DNA of 64,000 nucleotides from Methanobacteriota archaeon (GCA_903877165.1 CAIRCU010000044.1:19881-83880), one strand, 5' to 3'; shown: positions 37,605-47,165, counted from the stretch's first letter. Numbers and translations: made by a program. The notes: generated from the sequence alone by a model not told the origin.

Positions 37605-38003
37605 ATGACCCTTATTACCTTGGATGACTTATCGAAAGCTATAGCGAACCGCGTCGGCATCGACATCGAAGAAGCACGCCGGGACGCCGGGTTCGTCATG
37701 GACATCTTCGGGTTCGACGACCGCGTGATCGACAACGTCCTGGACCCAGAGGACCGTCAGCTGTTCTACATCCTCGAAGAAGAAGGGATGTTGACGACGG
37801 AGCGCGAAGAGACCACCCTGTACGACGGCCGGGAATGGCGGACGCATTACTGGCGGCTGAAGAAAGATACCATCGCCAAGTACTCCAAGGAGCGCACCGA
37901 CCACGGTCAGCTGATGGACAGGAAGCAGTCCAAGTCCGTCTCCTTTGACGACCTCTACAGCGGCCTGGACGAGGACACCTGGACCACCCGGAAGATCGGA
38001 TAG
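37605..38003 (+). CDS. Conserved archaeal protein (DUF6015-like), 132 aa
   Basis: MTLITLDDLSKAIANRVGID starts at ATG 37605 with a GGAATGGAG site upstream; an upstream GTG at 37557 would add 16 residues. The helical N-terminal part looks like a winged-helix or dimerisation region, followed by LFYILEEEGMLTTEREETTL, a pattern seen in small archaeal proteins of this type with transcription-regulator-like folds. The TTTAAATA box at about 37506-37513 is well placed. Function unknown; DNA binding is possible. Confidence 0.72.
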   Translation: MTLITLDDLSKAIANRVGIDIEEARRDAGFVMDIFGFDDRVIDNVLDPEDRQLFYILEEEGMLTTEREETTLYDGREWRTHYWRLKKDTIAKYSKERTDHGQLMDRKQSKSVSFDDLYSGLDEDTWTTRKIG

Positions 38004-38390
38004 AGTCCACGTCCTTTTTTCCTCCCTTTTTTTCTACATTTCAATGGTATCCTAGACGAACTGAAAATATGGACTTTTCACAAACGCTAAAAAGATGATT
38101 AGACCTTCGGGATATTTACTCGCAATTGTATGATAGATTAGAACGAGAATGTACTAGTAATAAATTCATCGTGCCACTTTACGTTGTCACCAAGATATTC
38201 ATTAGCAAATATTGAAATATTGAATTTTCTTTATAAAAATTTGTTCTCTGCCATTGTGTGAAACGAATACCCCGAAACTTTACAATTTTGGTAAAAAGGA
38301 GAATCAACCCACATAGCATGGATATAACAAGATTTTTAAACAAAAATCTCCTATAATTTAATTATAATATTATAGTAAAAAAATAAAAAT
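38004..38390. other. AT-rich intergenic DNA at the left side of island 2
   Basis: 387 nt. A T-rich terminator-like run follows the previous stop at about 38015-38035, then the base composition changes sharply to A/T. Only frames of about 10-12 codons are seen. Multiple TATA-like sequences lie at about 38350-38390 just before the radical-SAM gene. No repeat matching the flanks of copy 1 beyond the immediate start region was found. Confidence 0.5.
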
Positions 38391-38405
38391 ATGCTGGAAT
38401 TACGA

Positions 38406-39668
38406 ATGAAGAAAGTATTTATTACCGCAGGCATAATTTGTGATAAAAGAAAATTAGAACTAAATCGAATTACACAATATTTAATCAGAAATGATTACGA
38501 GATTGTAGATAGCCCTAAAAAAGCAGATGTTATTTTAATTAGTACGTGTGGCGTCGGGAATTCTTCTACAAATATATCTTTTAACAAGATCAAAGAATTC
38601 AGTAGATTTAATGGGAAGGTTATCGTAACTGGTTGCCTACCAGATACCGATAAAAAAAAATTTGACGAGTTTTTTAAGGGCAAGTCTTTTAGTACAAAAC
38701 ATCTTGATGAAGTTGAACTGTATTTCCCTAGAACAAAAGTTAGTTTTTCTGAAATTGAAGATTGTAATTATCTTTGGATTAATGAAAACAGAGATACAAT
38801 CAATGATGTCGTTAAATTATTATGTCTAAAATTTGATTTGATAAAAAGATTTTATGTAAGTTTTTTCAATAATTTGTCTAGATTTTTAATGGGAGAAAAT
38901 CATTGGATGTTACAGGCTTTCTATGCTTTGAATCTCCCTCTTGATAATCAGTACTTTATTAGAATTGCATCTGGTTGTTGGGGAAATTGTTCTTATTGCG
39001 CAACTAGAAAAGCAGTGGGAGACTATACAAGTAAACCTCTCAACATCTGTGTAAATGAATTTAAAAACGGCTTAGAAAAGGGATATTCACATTTTTTTCT
39101 TACCGCTGAAGACACAGGAGGGTACGGGTTAGATAGCAATAGCAATTTACCCGAATTGCTTGACACGATGACAAACATCGATGGAGAGTATTGGATTAAT
39201 ATTTATACGTTAAACCCTCAGTGGGCCGTAAAATATATTGATGAACTTGAAGAGATCGTAAAAAAAGGAAAAATTAAGGCAATATGCATTCCTATTCAAT
39301 CAGGAAATCATAGGATTCTTCAACAGATGAATCGGTATTCAGATGTCGAAAAAATAAAATCTGCTTTAATTAGATTAAAAAAGGCAAATCCGAATCTTTC
39401 TGTTGCTACACACTGCATTATTGGTTTCCCTTCTGAAACCGACCAGGAATTCAAAGAGACATTGGATTTTATTACATCAACAGATCTTGATCTAGGCCTC
39501 ATGCTATCAATATCTATCAAAGCCGATACTGAAGCAGAAAATTTTGAGCCCAAAGTATCAAGAAAAGAGATATCCAAAAGATTGAGGTATACTCAGAAAT
39601 ATCTAAGAAATTCAGGATATAAAACGTTCAAAATAAAAGACGATATTATTTTTAGGAAAAACCGATAA
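38406..39668 (+). CDS. Radical-SAM methylthiotransferase-like protein without TRAM domain, copy 2
   Basis: 420 residues from ATG 38406, the same length as copy 1 at 7232-8494, with the same three N-terminal cysteines (about 12, 48, 77) and radical-SAM motif CWGNCSYC at about 191-198. An upstream ATG at 38391 would add five residues (MLELR); copy 1 has a similar short extension, so the true start is open. It is very AT-rich, sits in an island from about 38040 to 39900, and ends without a TRAM domain. Next to it is metK, which makes the S-adenosylmethionine such enzymes need, though that adjacency may be chance. Confidence 0.85.
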   Translation: MKKVFITAGIICDKRKLELNRITQYLIRNDYEIVDSPKKADVILISTCGVGNSSTNISFNKIKEFSRFNGKVIVTGCLPDTDKKKFDEFFKGKSFSTKHLDEVELYFPRTKVSFSEIEDCNYLWINENRDTINDVVKLLCLKFDLIKRFYVSFFNNLSRFLMGENHWMLQAFYALNLPLDNQYFIRIASGCWGNCSYCATRKAVGDYTSKPLNICVNEFKNGLEKGYSHFFLTAEDTGGYGLDSNSNLPELLDTMTNIDGEYWINIYTLNPQWAVKYIDELEEIVKKGKIKAICIPIQSGNHRILQQMNRYSDVEKIKSALIRLKKANPNLSVATHCIIGFPSETDQEFKETLDFITSTDLDLGLMLSISIKADTEAENFEPKVSRKEISKRLRYTQKYLRNSGYKTFKIKDDIIFRKNR

Positions 39669-39968
39669 GATGACAAAATATTTTGCCCTTGCTGACATCA
39701 GATTTTACCATTTATAATGATTACAAAATGAATTTACCAGTAAATAGGTGTTCAAATCTGTTTAATTAAAAAAATCTTAATAAAAGAGAGTTTAAGGTTT
39801 ATCGATTAAATTAATTGAAAGAAAAAAGATATTAGAAGAGACATACCCACTCGTCCTACTTTTATATCAATTCAATATTCTACTCTTATTAACTCTTCTA
39901 TAGGAAGGACTCCTAGAAAGAACGTTTATAAGGGATGGAACATTGTCCTAGCCTCAACCATACCCCCA
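39669..39968. other. AT-rich intergenic DNA at the right side of island 2, with metK promoter
   Basis: About 300 nt. No gene is supported. The TATA box TTTATAAG at about 39924-39931 predicts metK transcription from about 39955. The composition returns to GC-rich at about 39900-39950. No duplicated gene end was found here, unlike copy 1. Confidence 0.5.
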
Positions 39969-39990
39969 AGGAGGAGGTACGAGAACTCCT
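39969..39990 (+). promoter_or_regulatory. Short hairpin covering the metK ribosome-binding site
   Basis: Overlapping AGGAG copies (39969-39976) can pair with CTCCT at 39986-39990, which directly abuts the ATG. Pairing would hide the Shine-Dalgarno. Only five base pairs, so it is suggestive of translational control but weak. Confidence 0.3.
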
Positions 39991-41154
39991 ATGGTGAAAC
40001 GTAAGATCATCCTCAGCTCAGAATCTGTCACCGAAGGACACCCGGACAAGATGTGTGACCTTATCTCCGACTCTATTGTTGACGAAGCCATCCGCCAGGA
40101 CAAAGACAGCCGCGTCGCCATCGAAACCGCCACCAAGAACGGTGGCGTCATGGTCTTCGGGGAAATGACCACCCTCGGTTACGTCGACATCCCCCACGTC
40201 GTCCGCGACACCATCAAAGACATCGGCTACACCCGCTCCGAATACGGCATTGAATGGGAGACCTGCAGCGTCTGGGTCCAGATCACCGAACAAAGCCCGG
40301 ACATCAGCCAGGGCGTCACCGAGAAAGCCCACCATGAACAAGGCGCCGGGGACCAAGGCATGATGTACGGCTACGCCAGCAACGAGACCAAGGAATACAT
40401 GCCGCTGCCCATCAGCCTTGCGCATAAGCTCACCAAACGCCTCGCCGAAGCCCGTAAGAAAGGCGAGATCTCCTACCTGCGCCCTGACGGCAAATCCCAG
40501 GTCTCAATCGAATACGACACCAAGGGCAAACCCCTGCGCGCCGACGCCATCGTCGTCTCCACCCAGCATGACGGCGGCATCGCCCACGACCGTATCAAAA
40601 AAGATGTCATCGCTAGCATCATCACCCCCGTTTGCTCCGAGTGGATGGACGCGGATACCAAGTTCTTCGTCAACCCCACCGGCTCGTTCGTCCGCGGCGG
40701 CCCCTACGCCGACGCAGGGCTCACCGGCCGTAAAATTATCGTCGACACTTACGGCGGCATCGGTCGACACGGCGGCGGCGCCTTTAGCGGTAAAGACCCC
40801 TCCAAAGTCGACCGCAGCGGCGCGTACGCCACCCGGTACATCGCCAAGAACATCGTCGCCGCAGGACTCGCAGACAAATGCGAGCTGCAGATCGCGTACG
40901 CGATCGGCGTCGCCGAGCCCGTCTCTATCAACATCGACTGCTTCGGCACCAACAAGATTCCGCTAGAATCCATAGAGCCGATGGTCCGGCAGTTCTTCCC
41001 TCTCAAACCCCGCGAGATCATCGACGTCCTCGACCTCCGACGCCCTATCTACAAGAAGACGGCCGCCTACGGCCACTTCGGACGCAGCGACCCTGATTTC
41101 ACCTGGGAGCGGCTCGATAAAGTCAAGCTCCTCAGCAAAGAAATCAGCCACTAA
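39991..41154 (+). CDS. metK: S-adenosylmethionine synthetase, bacterial type
   Basis: 387 residues. Makes S-adenosylmethionine from methionine and [17 protein letters not shown] at the N-terminus, [12 protein letters not shown] near 119 and [20 protein letters not shown] near 253 are signatures of the bacterial MetK family rather than the separate archaeal MAT family. Most archaea carry the archaeal enzyme, so this gene is probably of bacterial origin or belongs to a lineage that exchanged it. It is convergent with UPF0179. Confidence 0.96.
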   Translation: MVKRKIILSSESVTEGHPDKMCDLISDSIVDEAIRQDKDSRVAIETATKNGGVMVFGEMTTLGYVDIPHVVRDTIKDIGYTRSEYGIEWETCSVWVQITEQSPDISQGVTEKAHHEQGAGDQGMMYGYASNETKEYMPLPISLAHKLTKRLAEARKKGEISYLRPDGKSQVSIEYDTKGKPLRADAIVVSTQHDGGIAHDRIKKDVIASIITPVCSEWMDADTKFFVNPTGSFVRGGPYADAGLTGRKIIVDTYGGIGRHGGGAFSGKDPSKVDRSGAYATRYIAKNIVAAGLADKCELQIAYAIGVAEPVSINIDCFGTNKIPLESIEPMVRQFFPLKPREIIDVLDLRRPIYKKTAAYGHFGRSDPDFTWERLDKVKLLSKEISH

Positions 41155-41168
41155 GAAAACAAGAATGC

Positions 41169-41594
41169 TTATTCTTTAACGTCGACACGGTACAAGGTGG
41201 CACCCTTCGGGCAATCCACCTTCGCATATCTTTTATTCACCACGTAACTGCGGTCCGGTTGGATCGCCGGGTTCGTACAGACCTCAAAATATTGACAAGA
41301 CAGGTGTCGGCACACGAGTTTCTGCAGCGTCACCGTCGCGCCTTCGCTTGGCTCACGGTCGACCATACCTGCCAGCGGCAGCTCCTCGACCTCGACGACT
41401 ACGACCTGGCCTTCATGCACCGCACAATTATGCCGCTTGTCCCGCAGCTTCGAAATTCGGTAGCTGTGCCCAGGCTTGAGGTTGAAGCAGACGGTCTTCA
41501 GCTGGCAGTTCCGACACTCGCTGTTCGCCCCAACGTAAGTGAACTCCGCGCCTTCTTTCGCCAGATCCTCGCCGACCAGCGTCACGATCACCAT
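41169..41594 (-). CDS. UPF0179 family protein
   Basis: 141 residues, starting MVIVTLVGEDLAKEGAEFTY. Conserved cysteines occur as CRNCQLKTVCF near 27 and CRHLSCQYFEVC near 95, suggesting metal binding. The family is known only from archaea and has no assigned function. It starts 3 nt after the egsA stop, so it is cotranscribed with the lipid-backbone gene. Confidence 0.9.
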   Translation of the reverse strand: MVIVTLVGEDLAKEGAEFTYVGANSECRNCQLKTVCFNLKPGHSYRISKLRDKRHNCAVHEGQVVVVEVEELPLAGMVDREPSEGATVTLQKLVCRHLSCQYFEVCTNPAIQPDRSYVVNKRYAKVDCPKGATLYRVDVKE

Positions 41595-41597
41595 GGG

Positions 41598-42695
41598 TTA
41601 GGCGACCCCCGTGATCTTCGCCAGCTTCTTCGCGGCCTCCTCGGTCAGCCCCTGATCCCCCAGTATCGTGTACCGCTCAGGACGGATCTTCTGCGCCCCC
41701 AGCAACGCCTCGATGATCTTCTTCTTCGGGATGTTGAGCTCTTTGGCGTTAATGGGCGCCCCGATGGTCTTGAGGCTATCCCGGATCTGCTCCCAGTCCT
41801 CCCCATGGAGGTACATCATCATGATGGCGCCGACGCCGCACTGCTCCCCATGCAGGGCTTTGCCCGGGGCAATCATATCCAGCATATGGCTGAACATGTG
41901 TTCCGCGCCGGACGCGGGACGGGTCGTCCCCGCCACGCTCATCGCGACCCCGGAGACGATCATGCATTTCACTGCATCCCAGACCGCCTCCTCAAGTCCG
42001 GACCGGATGTCTTCGGCTTTCTCAAGCAGCAGCTGCGAGGCCGTCTGCGACAGAGAAGCGGCAAACGTGCTGAACTCCTCGTTCTTCAGGCGATGCGCCA
42101 GCTCCCAGTCCTTGATGGCCGAGAGGTTCGAGATGACGTCCGCGCACCCGGAGGCCAGCATCTGGTACGGCGCTTTAGAGATGACCGCGGTATCCGCCAA
42201 GACCGCGATTGGTGAAACCGCGGTCTTCGACAGCGACCCCCGCCGGTCCTTCAATGAGGCCCGCGGGGAGGCGATCCCATCATGGGACGCAACCGTCGGG
42301 ATGCTGATGAAATTCTTGGATAACTCATACGCCGCGAGTTTGGTGACGTCGATGACGGAGCCGCCCCCAACCCCCAGCAGAATCTCGGAGTCCGCCTTTT
42401 CCGCGGACCGCACCACCTTGGAGACCTCACGCATGGTCGGCCATGCGCTATGCCGATGCCGGGTGGTCAGCAGCGGCTGGGCGAGGATGACACCCTCGAC
42501 TTCGTAGCCGGAGCCGGCGAGGATCTTATGGATCAGATCCCCGGAGATCTTCCGCGTGTTCCGATCGCAGACGAGCAGGACCTTGTTGCCGATGATCAGC
42601 CGGCTGCACATGCCCTTGATTTGGTCCGTGGTGTTATGTCCGACGACGACCTCGCGGGGAAAGATCATGGTCTTCAGTTTGCTGAATCGCTCCAT
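41598..42695 (-). CDS. egsA: sn-Glycerol-1-phosphate dehydrogenase
   Basis: 365 residues from ATG 42695, the family's usual start (MERFSKLKTMIFPREVVVGH). It reduces dihydroxyacetone phosphate to sn-glycerol-1-phosphate, the archaeal lipid backbone. GGGSVIDVTKLAAYE binds NAD(P). Zinc ligands are expected in the SGCADVISN, SGAEHMFSHML and LHGEQCGVG segments. A TAATATA box near 42727-42733 lies in the preceding region. This is the strongest single marker that the sequence is archaeal. Confidence 0.96.
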   Translation of the reverse strand: MERFSKLKTMIFPREVVVGHNTTDQIKGMCSRLIIGNKVLLVCDRNTRKISGDLIHKILAGSGYEVEGVILAQPLLTTRHRHSAWPTMREVSKVVRSAEKADSEILLGVGGGSVIDVTKLAAYELSKNFISIPTVASHDGIASPRASLKDRRGSLSKTAVSPIAVLADTAVISKAPYQMLASGCADVISNLSAIKDWELAHRLKNEEFSTFAASLSQTASQLLLEKAEDIRSGLEEAVWDAVKCMIVSGVAMSVAGTTRPASGAEHMFSHMLDMIAPGKALHGEQCGVGAIMMMYLHGEDWEQIRDSLKTIGAPINAKELNIPKKKIIEALLGAQKIRPERYTILGDQGLTEEAAKKLAKITGVA

Positions 42696-42903
42696 AGACT
42701 CTAGGGTAGTAAACCAGAGGTTCGTTATATTACTTTTTTCCCCTAATACAGGAGGGGAACCATGCCAAACAGGCTCAGAGCGCCCACAAGAGCATATAAA
42801 AAGAAAGCCTCCCCCACGAACCACGCAATGACGAAAAAAGCACATTAGGCCTACCCGCAAAGAAAGCTAGATTAATAAACACGCCAGGGCTTGCACGCCC
42901 AAC

Positions 42904-44118
42904 ATGAGGATGTCCCACTGGGTTCGGCAGCATCTCCTCGCCGTAAGCCTTCTTCTCCTGGCCGTCGTCATCGCGATTATTGTCCTGGGCTGCCTTTTGC
43001 TTCCCACCGTCTTCTATGACCAGTGGATCTGGCGGTACTACTGGGGTCCGGTCGTCGCCGACGGACAAGGCCACCCCGCGACCCTGCACGGCGTCACCAC
43101 CTACGAAGGCTACACCCTCATCTCCGAACTCACATACGGCGTCATCCTCATCCTCGCCCTCCTCGGCATTTACAAACTGCTCAAACGCCTCGACATCCGC
43201 ATCGACTGGCAGTTCTGCCTCGCGCTGCTCCCGTACATCCTCTTCGGCCCCGTCACCAGAGTCCTGGAGGACACCGCGTACTTCACCCAGCCCACTACCT
43301 TCCTCTTCATCTCCCCATTCATCTACCTCCAGACCGCCGCCTACGTCTTCGTCTTCCTCTTCCTCGGCTACGCCATAGAGCACCGCCTCGCGAAACAGCA
43401 GAAGCCCCGCACCATCGCCGCCATCCTCCTCGCCGCCTTCCTCCTCTGCGACCTCGCCTACAGCCTGCTGTGGGCCACCCAGACCACCGGCGATGTCCAA
43501 CCCGTCCATCCCCTCGTCTTCCTCCTCCTTTCCCTCGTCGCGTTCCTACCTATCACCTGGACTGCAGCCAGAAAGAAAATCCCAACGATGAACACCGTGA
43601 TCTTCAGCGGCGGGCTGCTCATCCTCCTCCCCTGCCTGTTCCTCATCGCCCAGTTCACCATCACACCCTGGAGCAGGACCGCAGGCGACTACCCAACCAT
43701 CCTCGCAGCAGTCCTCGGCATCACCGCAGCCGTCACCGCCGCGGTCTGGTCCGTCGGCCACCACTTTCGCACCACCATACTCAAAGCATACACGCAGCCG
43801 CTGAACCTCGCGATGCTCGCCGGCCACACCATCGACGGCGTCACCAGCTACCTCAGTATCTACGACCCCCTCCGCCTAGGCCTCCCGCCCTATCTCGAGA
43901 AACACCCTGCCAGCAACGCCCTCCTCACCGCCTGGCCGCCCCTCTACCCCATCGTCAAAGTCATCCTCATCCTGCTCGTCATCTACTTCTTCGACATCGC
44001 GTACGCCAAGGAGATGGCACGCTACCAGCGCCTCATCAACCTCCTGAAGATTGGGATCTTCATCCTCGGCGTCTCTCCAGGCCTGCGCGACCTGTTGCGT
44101 GTCAGCATCGGCGTCTAG
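42904..44118 (+). CDS. DUF63 family membrane protein
   Basis: 404 residues with about ten membrane helices. Family signatures are LFGPVTRVLEDTAYF near 112-127 and LAGHTIDGVTSYLSIYD near 300. The family is archaeal and uncharacterised. The start at 42904 (MRMSHWV) has a second ATG two codons later. The lipoylation genes follow after 51 nt, probably in the same transcript. Confidence 0.85.
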   Translation: MRMSHWVRQHLLAVSLLLLAVVIAIIVLGCLLLPTVFYDQWIWRYYWGPVVADGQGHPATLHGVTTYEGYTLISELTYGVILILALLGIYKLLKRLDIRIDWQFCLALLPYILFGPVTRVLEDTAYFTQPTTFLFISPFIYLQTAAYVFVFLFLGYAIEHRLAKQQKPRTIAAILLAAFLLCDLAYSLLWATQTTGDVQPVHPLVFLLLSLVAFLPITWTAARKKIPTMNTVIFSGGLLILLPCLFLIAQFTITPWSRTAGDYPTILAAVLGITAAVTAAVWSVGHHFRTTILKAYTQPLNLAMLAGHTIDGVTSYLSIYDPLRLGLPPYLEKHPASNALLTAWPPLYPIVKVILILLVIYFFDIAYAKEMARYQRLINLLKIGIFILGVSPGLRDLLRVSIGV

Positions 44119-44169
44119 CCACCGCAAAGCTTGAAAACCCCGCTCCTCCTAGTCCTCACCAGAATACCT

Positions 44170-45039
44170 ATGGCACGACGGCACCCAGACTGGCTCAAAG
44201 TCCACATCGGCACCGGCGACTCCTACATTCGCCTCAAGACCCAGCTACGCGACGCGAACCTGCACACGATCTGCGAAGAGGCGAAATGCCCCAACATCGC
44301 GGAATGCTTCAACGCCGGCACCGCCGTCTTCCTCATCCTCGGCGACGTCTGCACCCGCCACTGCGCCTACTGTCACGTCCGCCACGGAACCCCACAACCA
44401 CTCAACCCCCATGAGCCAGACGAGATCGCAGCCAGTGTACAAAAACTTCGGCTCACCTACGTCGTGATCACCTCCGTCACCCGTGACGACCTCCCCAACG
44501 GCGGCGCCCAGGCCTTCGCCGACACCATCCACGCCATCCGCCGCATCAACCCAGGCTGCGCTATCGAGGTCCTCATCCCCGACTTCCACGGCAACACCAC
44601 AGCCTTAGCCACGGTCGTCGACACCAAACCCGAGGTCGTGAACCATAACATCGAAGTCGTCGCGGCCCTCTTCCCAAGAATCCGCCCCGGCGGCGACTAC
44701 ACCCGCAGCCTCACCCTCCTCAAGACAGTCAAGACCTTGAATCCGCAACTCACAACGAAATCCGGCCTCATGGTAGGTCTAGGTGAAACCGAGGCACAGA
44801 TTCAGCAGACCTTCAGGGATCTCCGAGGTGCGCAGGTCGATTTCTTGACCATCGGACAGTACCTGCAGCCCACCGCACAGCACGAACCCATCCATCGATA
44901 CTACACGCCCGCGGAGTTCGACAGCCTGCGAACCCAGGCGCTCGCCGAAGGATTCCTCCACGTCGAATCCGGGCCGCTCGTCCGCAGCTCCTATCATGCC
45001 AGCACCGCCTTCACGGCGACTCGCTCACCAGAACATTGA
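44170..45039 (+). CDS. lipA: Lipoyl synthase
   Basis: 289 residues from ATG 44170. Inserts two sulfurs into octanoyl-lysine on lipoyl domains. The auxiliary cluster CEEAKCPNIAEC (35-46), the radical-SAM motif CTRHCAYC (61-68) and the C-terminal RSSYHA that binds the auxiliary iron are all present. It precedes both parts of a lipoate ligase, giving both synthesis and salvage. The lipoylated target complex is outside the window. Confidence 0.95.
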   Translation: MARRHPDWLKVHIGTGDSYIRLKTQLRDANLHTICEEAKCPNIAECFNAGTAVFLILGDVCTRHCAYCHVRHGTPQPLNPHEPDEIAASVQKLRLTYVVITSVTRDDLPNGGAQAFADTIHAIRRINPGCAIEVLIPDFHGNTTALATVVDTKPEVVNHNIEVVAALFPRIRPGGDYTRSLTLLKTVKTLNPQLTTKSGLMVGLGETEAQIQQTFRDLRGAQVDFLTIGQYLQPTAQHEPIHRYYTPAEFDSLRTQALAEGFLHVESGPLVRSSYHASTAFTATRSPEH

Positions 45040-45065
45040 AACAATCAGGAAGGTTGCCATCCGTG

Positions 45066-45350
45066 ATGCATGTTCACACTATCTACAAAGTACCGCAGGG
45101 AAAACTGCTGAAGATTTCCCTCGACTACGACGACGCAACAAACGTCATCCAACAGATCCGCATCACTGGTGATTTCTTCATCCACCCGGAGGATGGACTC
45201 GAACTCCTGGAAGAAAGCCTCCGCCACACCCCATATGATCATGACGTGATTCTGAAGAATATCAAACACCAGATTACCGCTCATCAGCTCACCCTCATCG
45301 GGGTGACGGCGGAAGGACTCACCCAAGGGATCATGAGGTGCCGGCCATGA
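45066..45350 (+). CDS. lplB: Lipoate-protein ligase accessory (C-terminal) subunit
   Basis: 94 residues from ATG 45066, with AGGAAGG 10 nt upstream. It resembles the C-terminal domain of bacterial LplA (KVPQGKLLKISLDYDDATNV and ITGDFFIHPEDGLE), here made as a separate chain. In Thermoplasma acidophilum the ligase is likewise split and both parts are needed to adenylate lipoate. Its stop overlaps the lplA start (ATGA). Confidence 0.85.
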   Translation: MHVHTIYKVPQGKLLKISLDYDDATNVIQQIRITGDFFIHPEDGLELLEESLRHTPYDHDVILKNIKHQITAHQLTLIGVTAEGLTQGIMRCRP

Positions 45351-46111
45351 CGGAACACTGGCGGTTCCTTGATACCGGTAGTCACGATGCGTTCACGAAC
45401 ATGGCCATGGACCGGGCGATTCTCGAGGCGCATCGTACCGGTCTTGTGCCGCCGACGGTCAGGGTGTACGGCTGGACACCCTCCGCGATATCCATCGGCT
45501 ATTTCCAAGGGATGACCGAGGAGGTCGACGTGCAGGCATGCCAGCAGCACGGGGTCGATTGCGTCCGGCGCATCACCGGCGGCGGCGCCGTCTTCCATGA
45601 CAAGGAGCTGACGTACAGCATCGTCGTCGCGGAATCCCATCCGAAGATTCCACGCAACATCCTCGAAAGCTACGGCCGGATCTGCGGCGCCCTGGTCCGC
45701 GGACTCGAGGATCTTGGCATCGCCAGTTCGTTCGCGCCGATCAACGACATCGTGGTCGGCTCTCAGAAGATCTCGGGCAACGCGCAGACGCGCAAACAAG
45801 GGATAGTCCTGCAGCACGGCACGATCCTTTTGGATGTGGACGTCGAGACGATGTTCACACTGCTCAAGGTCCCAAGCGAGAAGATCAAGGACAAGATGAT
45901 TGCGGATGCCCGTCAGCGGGTGACGTCCTGCTCCCGCATCCTGGGCCGGCCGATATCTTTTAAGGAGGTCGCTGCGAACCTACGGCGTGGGTTCGAGGAG
46001 GAGTTCTCCATCCGACTCGATGACGGTGCCCTAATCGAGGAAGAGCGTGAGTGGACGACCAAGTTCCGAGAAGAGTGTTTTCGTCAGGCGGCATGGAACT
46101 ACCGACGCTAG
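45347..46111 (+). CDS. lplA: Lipoate-protein ligase catalytic subunit
   Basis: 254 residues from ATG 45347, overlapping the preceding stop by 4 nt with GAGGTG upstream. RRITGGGAVFHDKELTYSIV near 75 and the catalytic lysine in VGSQKISGNA (about 141) are diagnostic. It transfers lipoate through lipoyl-AMP to a target lysine. The C-terminal domain missing here is supplied by lplB. Its 3' end overlaps the convergent radical-SAM gene by 4 nt. Confidence 0.92.
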   Translation: MTEHWRFLDTGSHDAFTNMAMDRAILEAHRTGLVPPTVRVYGWTPSAISIGYFQGMTEEVDVQACQQHGVDCVRRITGGGAVFHDKELTYSIVVAESHPKIPRNILESYGRICGALVRGLEDLGIASSFAPINDIVVGSQKISGNAQTRKQGIVLQHGTILLDVDVETMFTLLKVPSEKIKDKMIADARQRVTSCSRILGRPISFKEVAANLRRGFEEEFSIRLDDGALIEEEREWTTKFREECFRQAAWNYRR

Positions 46112-47100
46112 AGGAGATGCAGGCCGAGGGATTCAGCGTAGCCGGCCACCGTCTTGTATTCAGTTGTGCTGATGGATCCTCTCAGCTCAGGGTGGGCTGC
46201 AGCATGGTACTCGGGGTGGTACTGGGCCATGATGTTAACGGCAGCCTGGGGGAGATGGTCTGCGAGCCAGTCGAGGATCGGCTTGGAGCAGCAGTCGACG
46301 TGGTTGGGGAGGATGAGGTGGCGGACGAGGACGTCGCCGTTTTCCGCAGCGAGCAGGTGGTTGCGTTGGACCACGGCGAGGTAGTTGTCGATGCTGGCGA
46401 GGCGGCTGGCGCAGACGTCATTGCCGAATTTGAAGTCCGTGAGGTACAAATCGATGACGCCGGAGAGCAGCTGCATGGTCTCCTGGCTGCAGTACATGTT
46501 CGAGTTCCAGACCTGCGGAATGTTGGTGGTGAGGTGATGAAGGACGGTGAGGATGTAGGGGAGGTTGGCGGTCGGGTCGCCGCCGACCCAGTTGACGTTG
46601 CGGGCTCCTTGGGTGGCGCGCTGGGTGATGCGGCGGGCGAGCTCAGTTGGAGTGATGATGTCGCCGCTGGTGGATTGGCTGATGTCCCAGTTCTGGCAGA
46701 AGGCGCAGTGGAGGGTGCAGCCGGAGAAGAACACGGTGTGTGAGGGGACCAGGACGCGTTCTTCGCCGTAGTGGAGGAATTCGCAGGCGACGTGTGCCTC
46801 CAGGGTCTTGCAGGCTCCCGGGGTGGTGCGTCGGTCGACGTGGCATCGTCGTTCGCAGAGGACGCAGGAGGTGTAGAGCCGGTCCGCGATAGTGCGTTTC
46901 AGGTCGAGGAGGGACGGAGGGTTGGCTGCTGTCGAAGCCGTGTTCGTTATGTTGGCTTGGGTGTGGAGGTCCCAGAGGTCGTCCGTCGTCATGGCGTCGT
47001 GGAACTCGACGGGCGTCCGGGCGCTCGTGAGGTACGATGCGTTGGCAGTCCCTGCAAGGATAGACGCGTAGTGCGGGAAGAGCGTGAGATCAGGATCCAT
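46108..47100 (-). CDS. PflX-like radical-SAM protein (COG1313 type)
   Basis: 330 residues. An N-terminal helical region with LYTSCVLCERRCHVDRR (about 75-91) is followed by the radical-SAM motif GCTLHCAFCQNWDIS near 126. The domain pattern resembles pyruvate-formate-lyase-activase-like proteins of unknown target. No glycyl-radical enzyme is encoded nearby. Convergent with lplA. Confidence 0.84.
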   Translation of the reverse strand: MDPDLTLFPHYASILAGTANASYLTSARTPVEFHDAMTTDDLWDLHTQANITNTASTAANPPSLLDLKRTIADRLYTSCVLCERRCHVDRRTTPGACKTLEAHVACEFLHYGEERVLVPSHTVFFSGCTLHCAFCQNWDISQSTSGDIITPTELARRITQRATQGARNVNWVGGDPTANLPYILTVLHHLTTNIPQVWNSNMYCSQETMQLLSGVIDLYLTDFKFGNDVCASRLASIDNYLAVVQRNHLLAAENGDVLVRHLILPNHVDCCSKPILDWLADHLPQAAVNIMAQYHPEYHAAAHPELRGSISTTEYKTVAGYAESLGLHLL

Positions 47101-47165
47101 AGGCGATGAAAAAGAAAAATAGTGGGGGGTACTTCAACATTGCTTTGGTTTCGAGGGTCGAGGGC

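Noticed and set aside
38004..39968. Duplicated gene end or inverted repeats flanking the second radical-SAM gene
   Set aside because: I compared the 3' end of the preceding gene with the right flank and found no convincing copy; only general A/T similarity.
43023..44414. 463-codon plus frame rich in Arg, His and Pro overlapping DUF63 and lipA
   Set aside because: Frame-shifted shadow of two well-supported genes; low-complexity composition.
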